A stretch of 64,000 bases of DNA from Zygaena filipendulae (taxonomy: Eukaryota; Arthropoda; Insecta; Lepidoptera; Zygaenidae), in contig OU015672.1 of NCBI GenBank assembly GCA_907165275.2, positions 3,454,501 to 3,518,500 on the forward strand, written 5' to 3'. Positions 43,301-52,100 of this stretch are shown here, one piece after another. Below the pieces are notes generated by a model that made no database searches, was not told the DNA's origin, and saw only the letters and a list, made by a program, of their open reading frames with translations. Position 1 is the first letter of the stretch. Each line of letters opens with the position of its first letter. Both the position numbers and the translations under genes were made by a program.

Positions 43301-44956
43301 ATGAAGTCGAGTTATCTTCAAATTCTCTACATTAGTTTTCGTAAAAAAGTAGAAGTATAACAATGGCTGATGGCTTTAAAGTTTTGAATGAATTTTTTGA
43401 CTCCCCTGTAAGGTTTATGCGCATTTATTGACTTAAACACATTTATTCGGGAGTCGTGACTATTGTCAGTCGAATTTCAATATTTTATGCGTAAAGAAAG
43501 TTAAATTAGCTAAAGTTGTTTGTTTTTTTGTTAATAACTTCTGAAAATGAAAATCTCCCTTAATGTTCCGTATTGCAGGAAACATTCTCGCAAAAACACC
43601 TATGGAAACTTCTGACCCTCTTCTGCTTGTATTCATTTCATTCCTAAATTTCAAGGCCCTTAGGCACCACCCGCTATAAAAAATCTTCTCTAAGACTTAA
43701 AAAAAGTTGATAGCAGAATATTAAAAGTAAGTTGAGTACTATTTGTACATATTTTATTTTCGATTTATCGTTATTCGATTTATCCTATCGAATTCTTTAT
43801 AAAGGAAACGTCTTAGAAAAAGGCCTTAAAACTTAGTGCTGCTTCGCAATAGTCAACACATTCATTAGTTTTGTATATTTACTCATATTTATTTCGTTTT
43901 TTTCTACCTCATAACTTGGCCTCTCTGTTCTGTTTGAGTAAATATTTCATAGAAAATTATAAGTATGAAGTTTTTTCCGGGAACCGTAGGTAGGTAACAA
44001 AAATAATTTAAAAGTGTATTTTGTTATTTTTTTGTGTGATTTACGGCCGCCCTCAGAGTCGTTTCAATGATTATTTAATTTTAAGTATAGATTAAAAAAA
44101 CAAAACTGCCGCACTCACCAACGTTTATAAAATCAATGGTTCATTGGCATTTAACTAAATTCAAGTTAAATGCCAATTAACATTAGTTAAATGAACGCCT
44201 CTGAGTGAGGCAGTTTTGTTTTTTAAATCTTTACTTAAAATTAAGTAAACTAACTCTAAAGCTATTGCTTATTAAAATAGTGAAAAGCGCGTACATTCAT
44301 CTTTAGCACACACTACACAATTCCAGCTCTGAATAAAGTATTCAAACAACGATTGCTGATGTCGAAAGTGTTATGCTGTTTTGAGGCCGACTCGTTTTTG
44401 AGGGGTCTAAATGGACGCCGATAAGCAATACCATGTTAACCCACAAAATTAAGTTATTGATATAGAACGCTTTTTAATTATGTGTTTACCTCATTACGTT
44501 GTTTAAATACCAACAAAATGTCGAACATAAAAAAATTTTGACACAAAATGGCGCTACAACTTTAAAACACGATTTACTCATAATTTCTCCAGAGTGGGTT
44601 AACACACTATTGCTTATCTATGTCTTACCGCCGCACTCAGAGTCGACTTTAATGATTACTTAGTTAAGTATAGATTTTTAAAACAAAACTGCCGCAATCA
44701 GACAAGTTTAATTAATTAACTGAACGCCTCTGATTGCGGCAGTTTTGTTTTAAAAATCTATACTTAACTAAGTAATCATTAAAGTCGACTCTGAGTGCGG
44801 CCGTTAGTTTAATTGTGGAGAATGTGTATTGACTATGTCGATGTGTTTTCGTACGGTGCACAGCAACCGCAGTACCGTCCCGGCGGCGGAGCGCCCCGGG
44901 CCGCGTCGCAGCCCCAGCAGTTCGACGACATGAACAATTACAACGAGTTCCTGTAA
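28186..44956 (+). CDS. MED25: Mediator complex subunit 25
   Basis: Fifteen exons: 28186-28307, 31340-31498, 32495-32664, 33576-33730, 34320-34420, 34899-35130, 35349-35558, 36082-36279, 36949-37092, 37758-37881, 38365-38474, 38967-39260, 40300-40443, 42166-42249 and 44864-44956. The 2340 bases keep phase and give about 779 residues (human 747). Residues 10-215 form the von Willebrand A domain that tethers MED25 to Mediator ([41 protein letters not shown]). A Gly/Val/Gln/Pro linker follows. Residues 355-510 form the ACID domain, which binds transcriptional activators ([41 protein letters not shown]). A Met/Gly/Gln-rich region, a Glu/Gln coiled stretch ([20 protein letters not shown]) and LRHLL (715-719), matching the human LRSLL nuclear receptor box, complete it. 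MED25 relays signals from DNA-bound activators to RNA polymerase II. Exons 11, 12 and 14 are least certain. Confidence 0.9.
28966..30403. mobile_element. Non-autonomous DNA transposon, AGTACGG termini, copy B (1438 bp)
   Basis: Second copy of the element at 19898-21354, same orientation, in intron 1 of MED25. ATTAT flanks it at 28961-28965 and 30404-30408. It differs from copy A by scattered substitutions and a small indel near 29740 (a missing TATATATAATTACATTAAAG-like stretch). All ACTCGAGCG boxes are kept except one changed to ACTCCAGCG near 29274. Confidence 0.85.
30409..30725 (+). mobile_element. LINE ORF2 C-terminal fragment (CR1/Jockey-like)
   Basis: Encodes [31 protein letters not shown], which resembles the last residues of non-LTR ORF2 proteins (xxFFxRxxxxWNxLPxxVxxAxSxxxF). 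About 60 codons are open with no start context. Confidence 0.5.
30870..31092 (+). repeat. Helitron-type repeat with (ATGG)n tract, 3' end missing
   Basis: TTATTATAAACGCGAAAGTTTG, a GGAT/ATGG tetranucleotide run at 30907-30958, ACTCTTTCACGCAAAAACTA, then CTTTTTATCCTGGAATTCCT and GCGGGAACTC. The hairpin and CTAG end are absent. Confidence 0.75.
31693..31945 (-). mobile_element. RTE-type LINE ORF2 C-terminal remnant
   Basis: The minus strand reads [29 protein letters not shown] and, later, [19 protein letters not shown]. This is the hallmark C-terminus of insect RTE LINE ORF2 proteins (KWxWAGHxARxxDxRW ... GRPxxRWxDDIxxxAGxxW). It is 5'-truncated and lies in intron 2 of MED25. Confidence 0.85.
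32037..32223 (+). repeat. Helitron-type repeat
   Basis: Forward copy (AATATTATAAATGCGAAAGT, GTTTGTTTGTTACGCTTTCA, GCGGGTGAAACCACAGCGAACAGCTAGTTA) with one hairpin arm mutated. It lies in intron 2 of MED25. Confidence 0.8.
32665..33155. other. MED25 intron 3, left part with poly-C tract
   Basis: An uninterrupted run of 21 C lies at 33090-33110. No gene-like content is seen otherwise. Confidence 0.8.
33156..33541. mobile_element. 386-bp MITE with ACAGGSTGTCCCGTAAATCG termini
   Basis: Left end ACAGGCTGTCCCGTAAATCG followed by ACGTCAAGCCAGAACC; the right end is its reverse complement with one mismatch (CGATTTACGGGACACCCTGT). TIRs are about 37 bp, flanked by TAT/ATA. The centre is AT-rich and non-coding. 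It ends 34 bases before the exon 4 acceptor of MED25. Confidence 0.85.
33760..34012. mobile_element. CRE-MITE family copy, one end truncated
   Basis: AAAACGCATTAAAGTTTAGG, GCGACGTCATAAC, GTGTGACGTCAGACGGAAAT, ATTTTTTATTGAACGGAATA and TTTAGTCATGCCCAT at the right end. It lies in intron 4 of MED25. Confidence 0.75.
34052..34290 (-). repeat. Helitron-type repeat, GATCGTAGAGACC subfamily
   Basis: Reverse copy from GTGTCGCGGTTTCACCCGCG to GCATTTTATATGTATAGATAG. It has GCGGTTTAGGCTGTGCGTTG, the uninterrupted version of the site hit by the MITE at 18853-19041. It lies in intron 4 of MED25, 30 bp before exon 5. Confidence 0.8.
35205..35270 (+). repeat. Helitron-type repeat, 3' terminal fragment
   Basis: TTCCTGCGGGAATTCCGAAA, CTCTCGCGGGTGACACCGCG and GGGCACAGCTAGTA. 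Only the 3' 60 bp is present, within the 218-bp intron 6 of MED25. Confidence 0.75.
35349..35558 (+). CDS. MED25: MED25 exon 7, start of ACID domain
   Basis: Encodes a Gly/Val stretch, ten glutamines (nine CAG, one CAA), then [20 protein letters not shown] and [10 protein letters not shown]. The human match is LLAWSGVLEWQEKPKP with SLPCQV. This is the first strand of the activator-interaction domain. Confidence 0.88.
35705..36000. repeat. Probable transposon fragment, ACAGGGTGGAAATTTGAGATG end
   Basis: Intron 7 of MED25 holds a segment that starts ATACAGGGTGGAAATTTGAG and runs to about 36000. The abrupt terminus looks like a transposon end, but I find no matching inverted end, so the limits are uncertain. 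Confidence 0.4.
36082..36279 (+). CDS. MED25: MED25 exon 8 (ACID domain core)
   Basis: [40 protein letters not shown]... ending TKVMINGF, matching human [20 protein letters not shown] and the RIMGNGFAGCVHF junction. CAG|GTGTCG acceptor, TTT|GTGAGT donor. Confidence 0.9.
36360..36482. repeat. CRE-MITE family, partial copy
   Basis: ATAAAAAAATATTGGACACG followed by TTATTTTCTTT and AACGGCGACACATTGAGTCG, then GTGAAGTCACG in place of GTGACGTCACG. Half copy in intron 8 of MED25. Confidence 0.65.
36905..36947 (+). repeat. (GT)n/(GCGT)n tract at the exon 9 acceptor
   Basis: GTGTGTGTTTGTGCG, then GCGTGCGTGCGTGCGTGCAG, directly in front of exon 9 (36949). It stands where the polypyrimidine tract should be, so the acceptor is purine-rich and unusual. 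Confidence 0.8.
37127..37333 (+). repeat. Helitron-type repeat
   Basis: TCTAATATTATAAAGAGGTAAG to GCGGGTGAAACCGCGGGGGACAGCTA. The hairpin is intact and the 5' end TC is preserved, as in Helitrons. It lies in intron 9 of MED25. Confidence 0.8.
37510..37655 (+). repeat. Helitron-type repeat, deleted centre
   Basis: GTTTGTTACGCTTTCACGCC to ATTACCGCGGGGGAGCAGCTAGTA. The loop and one arm of the hairpin are lost. Confidence 0.75.
37978..38158 (+). repeat. Helitron-type repeat
   Basis: GAATTGCGAAAGTGAGTTTT to GTGGGCGAAACCGCGGGGAACAGCTAGG. It lies in intron 10 of MED25. A further 3' scrap (ACGCGGGGGAGCAGCTTAG) follows at 38240-38259. Confidence 0.8.
38510..38534. repeat. (CA)n microsatellite
   Basis: About twelve CA units just after exon 11 of MED25. 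Confidence 0.95.
39462..39660 (+). repeat. Helitron-type repeat
   Basis: TCTATACTAATATTATTAAGAGGAAAG to TTAACGCGGAGAACAGCTCGTA. The hairpin is shortened. The TC 5' end is clear. It lies in intron 12 of MED25. Confidence 0.75.
39890..40065 (+). repeat. Unnamed repeat, also at 44450-44625
   Basis: Shares TTAATTATGTGTTTACCTYATTACRTTG, AACACGATTTA and GTGGGTTAACACACTATTGC with 44450-44625 in the same orientation. Both copies lie in MED25 introns. No termini are recognised. Confidence 0.7.
42166..42249 (+). CDS. MED25: MED25 exon 14, polyglutamine, possibly optional
   Basis: A TTTCTAG acceptor is followed by 14 CAG/CAA codons and then [14 protein letters not shown], with a weak GTACAA donor. At 84 bases it keeps phase 0 on both sides, so skipping it leaves the frame intact. 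It is supported by position and composition only. Confidence 0.5.
42633..42960. mobile_element. CRE-MITE family copy
   Basis: ATGGGCATGATGACAAGG at the left and TTTAGTCATCATGCCCAT at the right, reverse complements over the terminal 12-14 bases. TAGTCCGTCAGTTAG and GAGACGGACTAAAAAT follow. GTGTGACGTCACACGG is near 42830. It lies in intron 14 of MED25. Confidence 0.8.
44040..44240. mobile_element. Foldback MITE, diverged copy
   Basis: CGGCCGCCCTCAGAGTCG, AACAAAACTGCCGCACTCAC and, inverted, GTGAGGCAGTTTTGTTTTTT and TTACTTAAAATTAAGTAAAC. Same family as 44626-44806, with imperfect arms and a longer centre in which ATTTAACTAAATTC and GTTAAATGCCAATTAAC also pair. Confidence 0.75.
44626..44806. mobile_element. 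Foldback MITE with perfect 73-bp inverted repeat
   Basis: Arms 44630-44702 and 44729-44801 are exact reverse complements over 73 bases, with a 26-base loop. The arm begins GCCGCACTCAGAGTCGACTT and ends CTGCCGCAATCAGA. TTA at both edges (TTACCG... and ...CGTTA) may be the target duplication. It lies in intron 14 of MED25, about 60 bases before the last exon. Perfect arms imply recent origin or gene conversion. Confidence 0.9.
44864..44956 (+). CDS. MED25: MED25 terminal exon
   Basis: Acceptor GTGCACAG|CAACCG. Encodes [30 protein letters not shown], then TAA. The acidic, hydrophobic end is comparable in kind to human MEDDILMDLI. Preferred as the last exon because the frame closes here and the sequence after it is AT-rich and repeat-laden. 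Confidence 0.75.
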   Translation, partial: QPQYRPGGGAPRAASQPQQFDDMNNYNEFL

Positions 44957-47900
44957 ACCAAAGAACCGTCGGCACCACAGTACACTCGACTTCACCCGAC
45001 TTTCACCAGCAGACAACTGTCGACTGAGTGAAGTGTAATGCTAAAACTTCAATCGCACTGAAAATCAAATTACGTTAAGTAACATCACATTAACGGTAAC
45101 GGCTAGGAAACCACTCGGGCAGCAGGTACCTGCGATCAATAGCTTTATTACCTACAGTGGCTGCTACGTGAATTAACTAACGGTCGTACAAGAAACAATT
45201 AAAATACGGCGACTGTTAAGGCCCCACAAGCGTTACTCGCTAAAAATATAATATATTTTCATTTAAAAAGAAAAGCGCTAAATTTTTTACAGTAAAAAGT
45301 AGCGATAGTATATTATAATATATAGGTGTAAATGTTTCAAGTGACCGTAAATGGCTAAATCAAAAACAATGAGGGAAGAGCGAAAAATGCTCAAAGGAAT
45401 CTTGGGGCTGATGACTATGTATATGATAATTGTAAAATATTCCTAACCGCCGCACTCAGAGTCGGTTTAGTTAAGTAAGAATTAAAAAAAATTCACTCTC
45501 AGAGTGAGTTTATTCTCCATAAACACGTTTAATGATTATTAACTTTAATGGACGGCTGACCCTTAAACCTTAATTGGAGATTTTTGATATTTAAAAATAG
45601 GGTTATGTTTGTTTTGGGTATTAAAATTTCAAAACCATAGTTGGATTTTTGAAACTTTCAAGGCGTCGATCACGTCATATTAATTAGCAAAGCATGTCTG
45701 ACCTATAAAACCTAAACCTTAAGGAAGATTTTATTGAGTTTACGAATTGCTGAACTTCCAGGTGTCATCGGGTACACATATTAAAATAAGAAGTCCTGGT
45801 GGAATATCATAGAAAAGGATGGTTTTCTATTAATGTTCAGGCAGTAACAGGTCCAAATTTGGAATTTTTTAAGATGTAGCTCAGTGGCCTGACAGAACTC
45901 ATGATAGTTTTATTCACAGTAGTAGTGCACTGAAACGGCGTCTTAATTCAGGTGTATTGCAAGGTATACAGTGGATATGCAGTAAATAATCTGCTTTTAA
46001 CCACCGTTCTTGTCACCTGATACAAACAGTCAAGAAAAGTACAATAAAAGCCGTATCAAAACGAAAAATACTGTTGAGTTTTTGGTATTTGGAAAAGGAA
46101 GTTTCCATATCTTCAAGTGGGTATGAGTTGTCGCTGTAATTTGTGTGTGTGCTACATTATACAATATCTCATTAGCATTAGACAAACTCCTTCTTTATAC
46201 TGACAATGGTGATGATTGTGATCAAATCTCCATATCTAACATAAGTGATATACATACATATTCAAGAAAATCCCAATAGGGTTTTTGTTCAGACAATCCA
46301 TAGTTGAGAGATTTTTTAGTGATAACTAGCTGTGCTAACATGAGTTTCAGAATTCCCGCAGGAACAATTTTTTTCTAAAATAATACTCTTTCTAACATCA
46401 GCTATCTGCGAGTGAAAGTCTCGTTAAAATCGGTCCAGCCGTTTCAGAGATTAGCATCATTATGGCCGATTAACGTTTATTTAATGAACGACTCTGAGTG
46501 CGGCGGTAAGATTCAATTTTTGTAAGCTATTGTTTTGTTTATTACCATTAATGTGGTATAAATTATTTTTATGATGATATAAAATGCTTGTATATTCGTA
46601 GGTAGGAAATAAGATCTTTCCAGCAATTATAGAATTAATATTAATTAAGAAATTTTTTAAGTGAATGTGTAAATTATTAGGGTAAATTCTTGTAAGTTTC
46701 ACAATAATATACAAGGATACAAGCACGAAAAAGTCGAATTTATTTGCCCTTCCTTAGCCACCGTCATGCCGCTATCACAAAAACGATGTATCTTGTAAGA
46801 GCTTGTAATAGAAGAATTTTGTGAAAGCTTAACCCCGTATTCATTCGCATTATAAGGGTTCTTTTTTAAATAAAAAAACTTAAACAGTATAAATTGAAAA
46901 TATTTTCTTATATTTATATACGTATATGTACTCAAATATTTTAATGTTCATCGTACAGAATTTTACACGCAGTGTAATTAATGTACAATAAAAAAAAATA
47001 CGGAGTAATTTTTTATAAATATTTTGGTACAAAAATCTGGCACAGTGCATCGATGGCTGTCACCTGCACATTCTTAAAATTATATCGTAAATATAATATT
47101 ATGTATACCACATAAATTCATAATAATATGCACAGCAAAATCACATGACTAATTTAAAATACAGGAATATTTTATAAGCAATGCGCAAAAAAATTTTGAT
47201 GGTTCGGTATCAGTAATAGACATTTCTATTATTTGTTCAAGACTTTTTATATTTTTCTTTGACTTTAAATCGGCAAAATATGGACACTATCTATTCGTTA
47301 TAATGGGCATGTTAACTATTTTTTTTAGTCCGTCTTGTAGATCATAAAAAAATATTAGACACGTATTTTTTATTTTTTTACGTAATCAAAAAATAACGGC
47401 GATACATTGAGTTGAAATTTCGCGTGACGTCACTATTCGGACAGTTTGTATGGCGGTTTTATCGGTTAGCGACTTCACGACCCCCTCACCCTAAACTTTA
47501 ATGCGCTTTATCTCTGTATATTTTAATTTATTTGAAAAAGCAAAAAATACGTGTCTATTTTTTTTTCATTTTCTAACTGACGGACTAGAATTTTGATTTT
47601 CAAAAGTAGTCAATATCCCCATTTATGAACGGGCGCAAGCGCCGTGCGGCGAACGCAGCGGTGTGCAGCGGGGGTGAAACCCCCTCCCGAGCGGAGTTGC
47701 TATAAGATCAATTTCAAAGTAAAAATTTTTCGTTAACGATAACTTAGGTGTTTAATAAAACTCCTTTAAGTTTAATTTGTCAAAGTTTGCGCACTGAATA
47801 AAAAATAATCCTGTATATACATATCTACACTTATAACTCTGATTAAAACGATGTCGAAAAATGACTAAATAGTGAAAAGATAGGGTAGGATAGGGATAGC

Positions 47901-49150
47901 AGAGATAGGAGAGAGAGAAAATGATAGCTGCTTATGATTGCGACGAAATAAAATGCAAAGTATATCCGAAAATCAAACTTCTACACTACAGTTAGTACTT
48001 TAAATTTTCTAAGGCTTTTAAGAACATTTTTTTTATATATCCTCTTGATTACTCATTGCGATACACAGCAGAGCATACGAATACGTAATAAGGGATGCTC
48101 GAGTGTATGACGCTTGCCTTTTCCTGAAAAAGTATTAATGGTTTTTTGATGAGATTTTAACTGGGTGCTCTGTGTTTCTAAAATAATCTAAATGCATATA
48201 TTAAACTTTTGGAATAAATTAATTATTTATAACCTAATTATATTATTAACGGAATAGTTAGTAATATTTCTATGGAAACTATAATAAAAAATTATATCAA
48301 TTCGAGATAATAGTGATTAAAAAAAAAACGGTAGGTACTTAAAATGTAAAAAGTAAAATGCGACTATACGAAACTAGTTTCTTGTAACAATTCCTTCTGA
48401 TTGACTAATTCTTGACTCGTAACAAGTTGCCCTTTTGGACCCCACAACAGAGTCGAAATTACAATGAAACAAAATTCCGAGATAAGATTTATGGCCCCTA
48501 GGTTAGTTGACACATACCGAATAACATTAATTATTAATTTATTTATTTACTAACATAAAAAATACCTTATAAATAATAACTATAATAGTATCTAAAAGTA
48601 AATTATTTGTACAAAAAGTAACTTACTATAAGTATTATAGATAAAACGAGTATTAATAATTTAAAGTCTAATTTGGTTTTTGGTTGTGTTCAAACAACTA
48701 AATGCTACGCAAATAAATAAAAATTTTACGCAAAAAAAATCCATTCAATAGTATAGTTTGAAAAATAGCCCTTCTTCTGTCAACAGTCGAATGGTTTCGA
48801 AATTGTCAAATAGGCCATCGATAGCTTTGGAAAAAATACACAAGAATTTACGACGCTGCTTTGCCTCTCAAACAATGACAATGATAATCTCAAGTAATCA
48901 TTGCTCTCTAACACAAAAGCATTAAATTACTAATGTAAGGCCATATGAGATGTTTGTAAACAGTATCGCATTACTAACACATGTTTAATGTTTATAGCTT
49001 ATGTATATTTTATATTCTAGGAAGGCTTAACGATTTATTTCGTCACAAATATCGCATCAAAATCGGCAATTTTTACACAAATTTTGAATACACGCTATTG
49101 AAAGTTAAAAAACCACGTATCCAAGTCTCGTATTCGTATTCGGCACAACA
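44957..49150. other. MED25 3' region and intergenic DNA
   Basis: Probably begins with the MED25 3' untranslated region (a candidate AATAAA is near 46987; others exist). It contains fragments of the foldback MITE (45448-45535, 46463-46510), a Helitron-type fragment (46325-46455), a CRE-MITE (47302-47622) and a GC-rich patch at 47628-47700 (GGGGGTGAAACCCCCTCC hairpin). From 47700 to 49150 it is AT-rich. I see no gene. Confidence 0.6.
47302..47622. mobile_element. CRE-MITE family copy
   Basis: AATGGGCATGTTAACTATTT at the left; AAAAGTAGTCAATATCCCCATT at the right. GCGTGACGTCACTATTCGGA is in the centre, followed by GACTTCACGACCCCC. About 320 bp. Confidence 0.8.
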
Positions 49151-52100
49151 TTACGACGCTTTAGCTCTGTCACCGTCGCACGTTTCACTTGCACGATCTC
49201 CTTTCTCTGTTACACCTCCATTATGACACTGGCCGTTGGTCAGCGGCGTGTCACGCTTGTTCTTCTTCTTGGGCATCTCGTATATTCTTTCTGTGAGTGC
49301 GTAGAGAATGTTGCCAGGTATCCTTTGATGCTGTTCTATTAAATTTTCTATTGCTTTCGCGACCTGTGATACAGACAAGAAATTAAAAAATACAAAGGTG
49401 AAAAAGTTACAATAGGATTTATAAGTTTTTTTGCGAGAATCAAAGATGGCGATTCAGTCATTTATTTTCATATTATCGATAAAAGATGGTTAAAATGGAT
49501 TTTGTTGTGTTATAACCTATAAGGTGCTGTATTGGACAATGGTTTTCACAGTGATGGTTTTTTATGTGCTCAAAAAAATATATATGACATTTCGAGCTGA
49601 TTTCTTCGGTTTCCTCCAAGGACTCCGAGGGGGTTCTTGCAAGCTATGGCTAGCTTCGGTGAAAAAACAAAAACATTAACAACATAATATACAAGACACC
49701 TAAGCCCAAAGGGGGTTTAACGGTGCTGTCCTCTGAGAGGCACATCGAACTCACCTTCAGCTGCAGCATCTCGGGCGTGAGCGCGGGGTCGTGGTGTATG
49801 GGCGCGCCGAGGTGCGTCACCAGCTTGACGGGGAAGCCGCCGTACACGGGCGCGAGCGGCACGCGCGTCGCCGCGTACACGCGCAGGCACGCGCCGCGCA
49901 GCCAGCCCACCGTGCGGAACGCCTCGCGCACGTTCTGCGTGAACATCGGCACTATGGGCTGCAACAATATTGTCGTGGCTGTATACGCTTAGTTTCTTTT
50001 GCCTTCCACAACAAAGATATGCCGTATATGAGTGGCTGTGATTGGTATTTGGTTGTAATATTCTGTTCCACTAGATTAATAGTTGAAAATTTTGATATAA
50101 AAAAATGCTATCACATGAACGGATCCACCGTTATGGGCATGCCCATAACCTCAACACAGGTCAACAAACAGCAATAGCTTAGCCTATCCTGAGGCTGTCT
50201 CCGAAGGTACTCCACTTGGATTCGCGCCTGCGCTATCACATCTCTAGGCTCGCCGCTACGTTGTGGAGGGGCGTGGGGGGGACACGGGGGGGAGTGTCGC
50301 CTGTTTACGTAGTAGTAATGAGCTGGTTACTCGACTCACCACTTTGGCCTCGAGCGCGACCTTCGCGAACCCGATCCTCGTCTTCCAGTTGAGCCGGTAG
50401 CAGTGGTCCCCGAATTGCGCCTCGTACACGCCGCCCGGCGAGATGGCGAGCGGGTTGCCCGCGCGCAGCACGCCCACGCACGTCTGCACCGTGCCGGGGA
50501 TCACGCACAACCCCTCCAGCAGCGTCGCCCAGCCTGGGGGCGGGGGGGAAACAAGATTAATACATTTTAAGAAACTTTTAATAACATTGTCATGAAACAT
50601 ATTACACGTATTATGTATAAGGTGCTCCAAAATTAGCTGCAAATATTTACAAATTTGAAAGTATACGTTATAACAAACAAGATACTTAAGCGAAAAATAA
50701 TATTACAAGTTTGGTGATTTTTCGAATATGCGGAAAACAAATTCATTGAAAAACATCACCCTTACAATACACGTAACTCACTAAAACGTGGTAATACAAG
50801 GCACGCGCCACGCACACAGCGAGCTATGCATCAGCTGGTCGAATACTACAAAGGTCATTAACCTTACGATACCGGCGATGTTGTGTAAAAGCGATTGAGC
50901 GGCGAGTGCCTGCACAGGTTGTTTTCTTTTTGATTGATTTTTTTTTTATTCTTTCATCTTTTTTTTATGAACATGTTTATAACGATGTGTATATTCAACT
51001 CTGTAAATATTTGCAGCTAATTTTGGAACACCTTATATAATAAGAATAAGTTGTCGTGAGCGGGCTGACCTGGTATTTTGAACATGAACCGGTCGGCGAC
51101 GGTGTGCATCAGCCGCCGCTTGAACAGCATCATCCGCGCCGTGAAGTAGTACATGTCAATAGGCAACGCGCCGTGGTAGTATATTAGCAGGAACGGGCCC
51201 TCGGGGATGTTCTCGAAGCCGCGGACCTCGTACCCTGGGGAGACACCCGTGACACTACATAAAATATAACCAACTACTAGCTGTTGCACACGGTGAATTC
51301 GGAGTTCCCGCGGGAATCTCGAGTTACAATATAGCCTATGTTGCTCAGGTATAACGCAGCATTCCAATGGTGTAAGAATTTATGAAATCGGTCCAGTAGG
51401 TAGTTATTGAGTTAAATCAAAAAACAAACAAAAAATATTTCCAGATATTCCAAATATTTCCCCTTTAGTTTAGATTCAACTCCCCCCAGCATTAATATAC
51501 AGTATTATATTCGTGTCTGTGTGTTGGTTACCGTGCCACAGCCAGCCGTGCGCGTCCCACAGCGCGCACACCGCGAGCCGCGCCGCGTGCCGCCAGTCGT
51601 TCTGGACACCGTCTACCACTCGCATCCTGGGGGTAAAGTAACATACATTACATCAGTTATCTTTATCTATCTATCTATCTTTAATAATTTCAAAAAGCGA
51701 TTATTATGTACGAGCCGTTCGACGCGCTTTCGTTTAGGATAAAAAGTCCTTTTCTATATCTCCGACTACGTGTTTGCAAAATTTCATGATGATCGGTTGA
51801 TGGTAGAGCACTTTTTAGTACTTTCTGGCACACCATCATATAACATCAAGTGAGCTATGGCCAAATGCCTAGCCTGTTCACAATAAAAATGGGGATGTTG
51901 ACTACTTTTGAAAATCAAAATTCTAATAATTAGTCCGTCAGTTAGAAAAACAATAGACATGTATTTTTTGCTTTTTCAAATAAATTAAAATATATAGAGA
52001 TAAAGTACATTAAAGTTTAGGGTGAGGGGGTCGTGACGTCACTAACCGCTAAAACCGCCATACAAACTGTCCGGATAGTGACGTCACGCGAAATTCCGTG

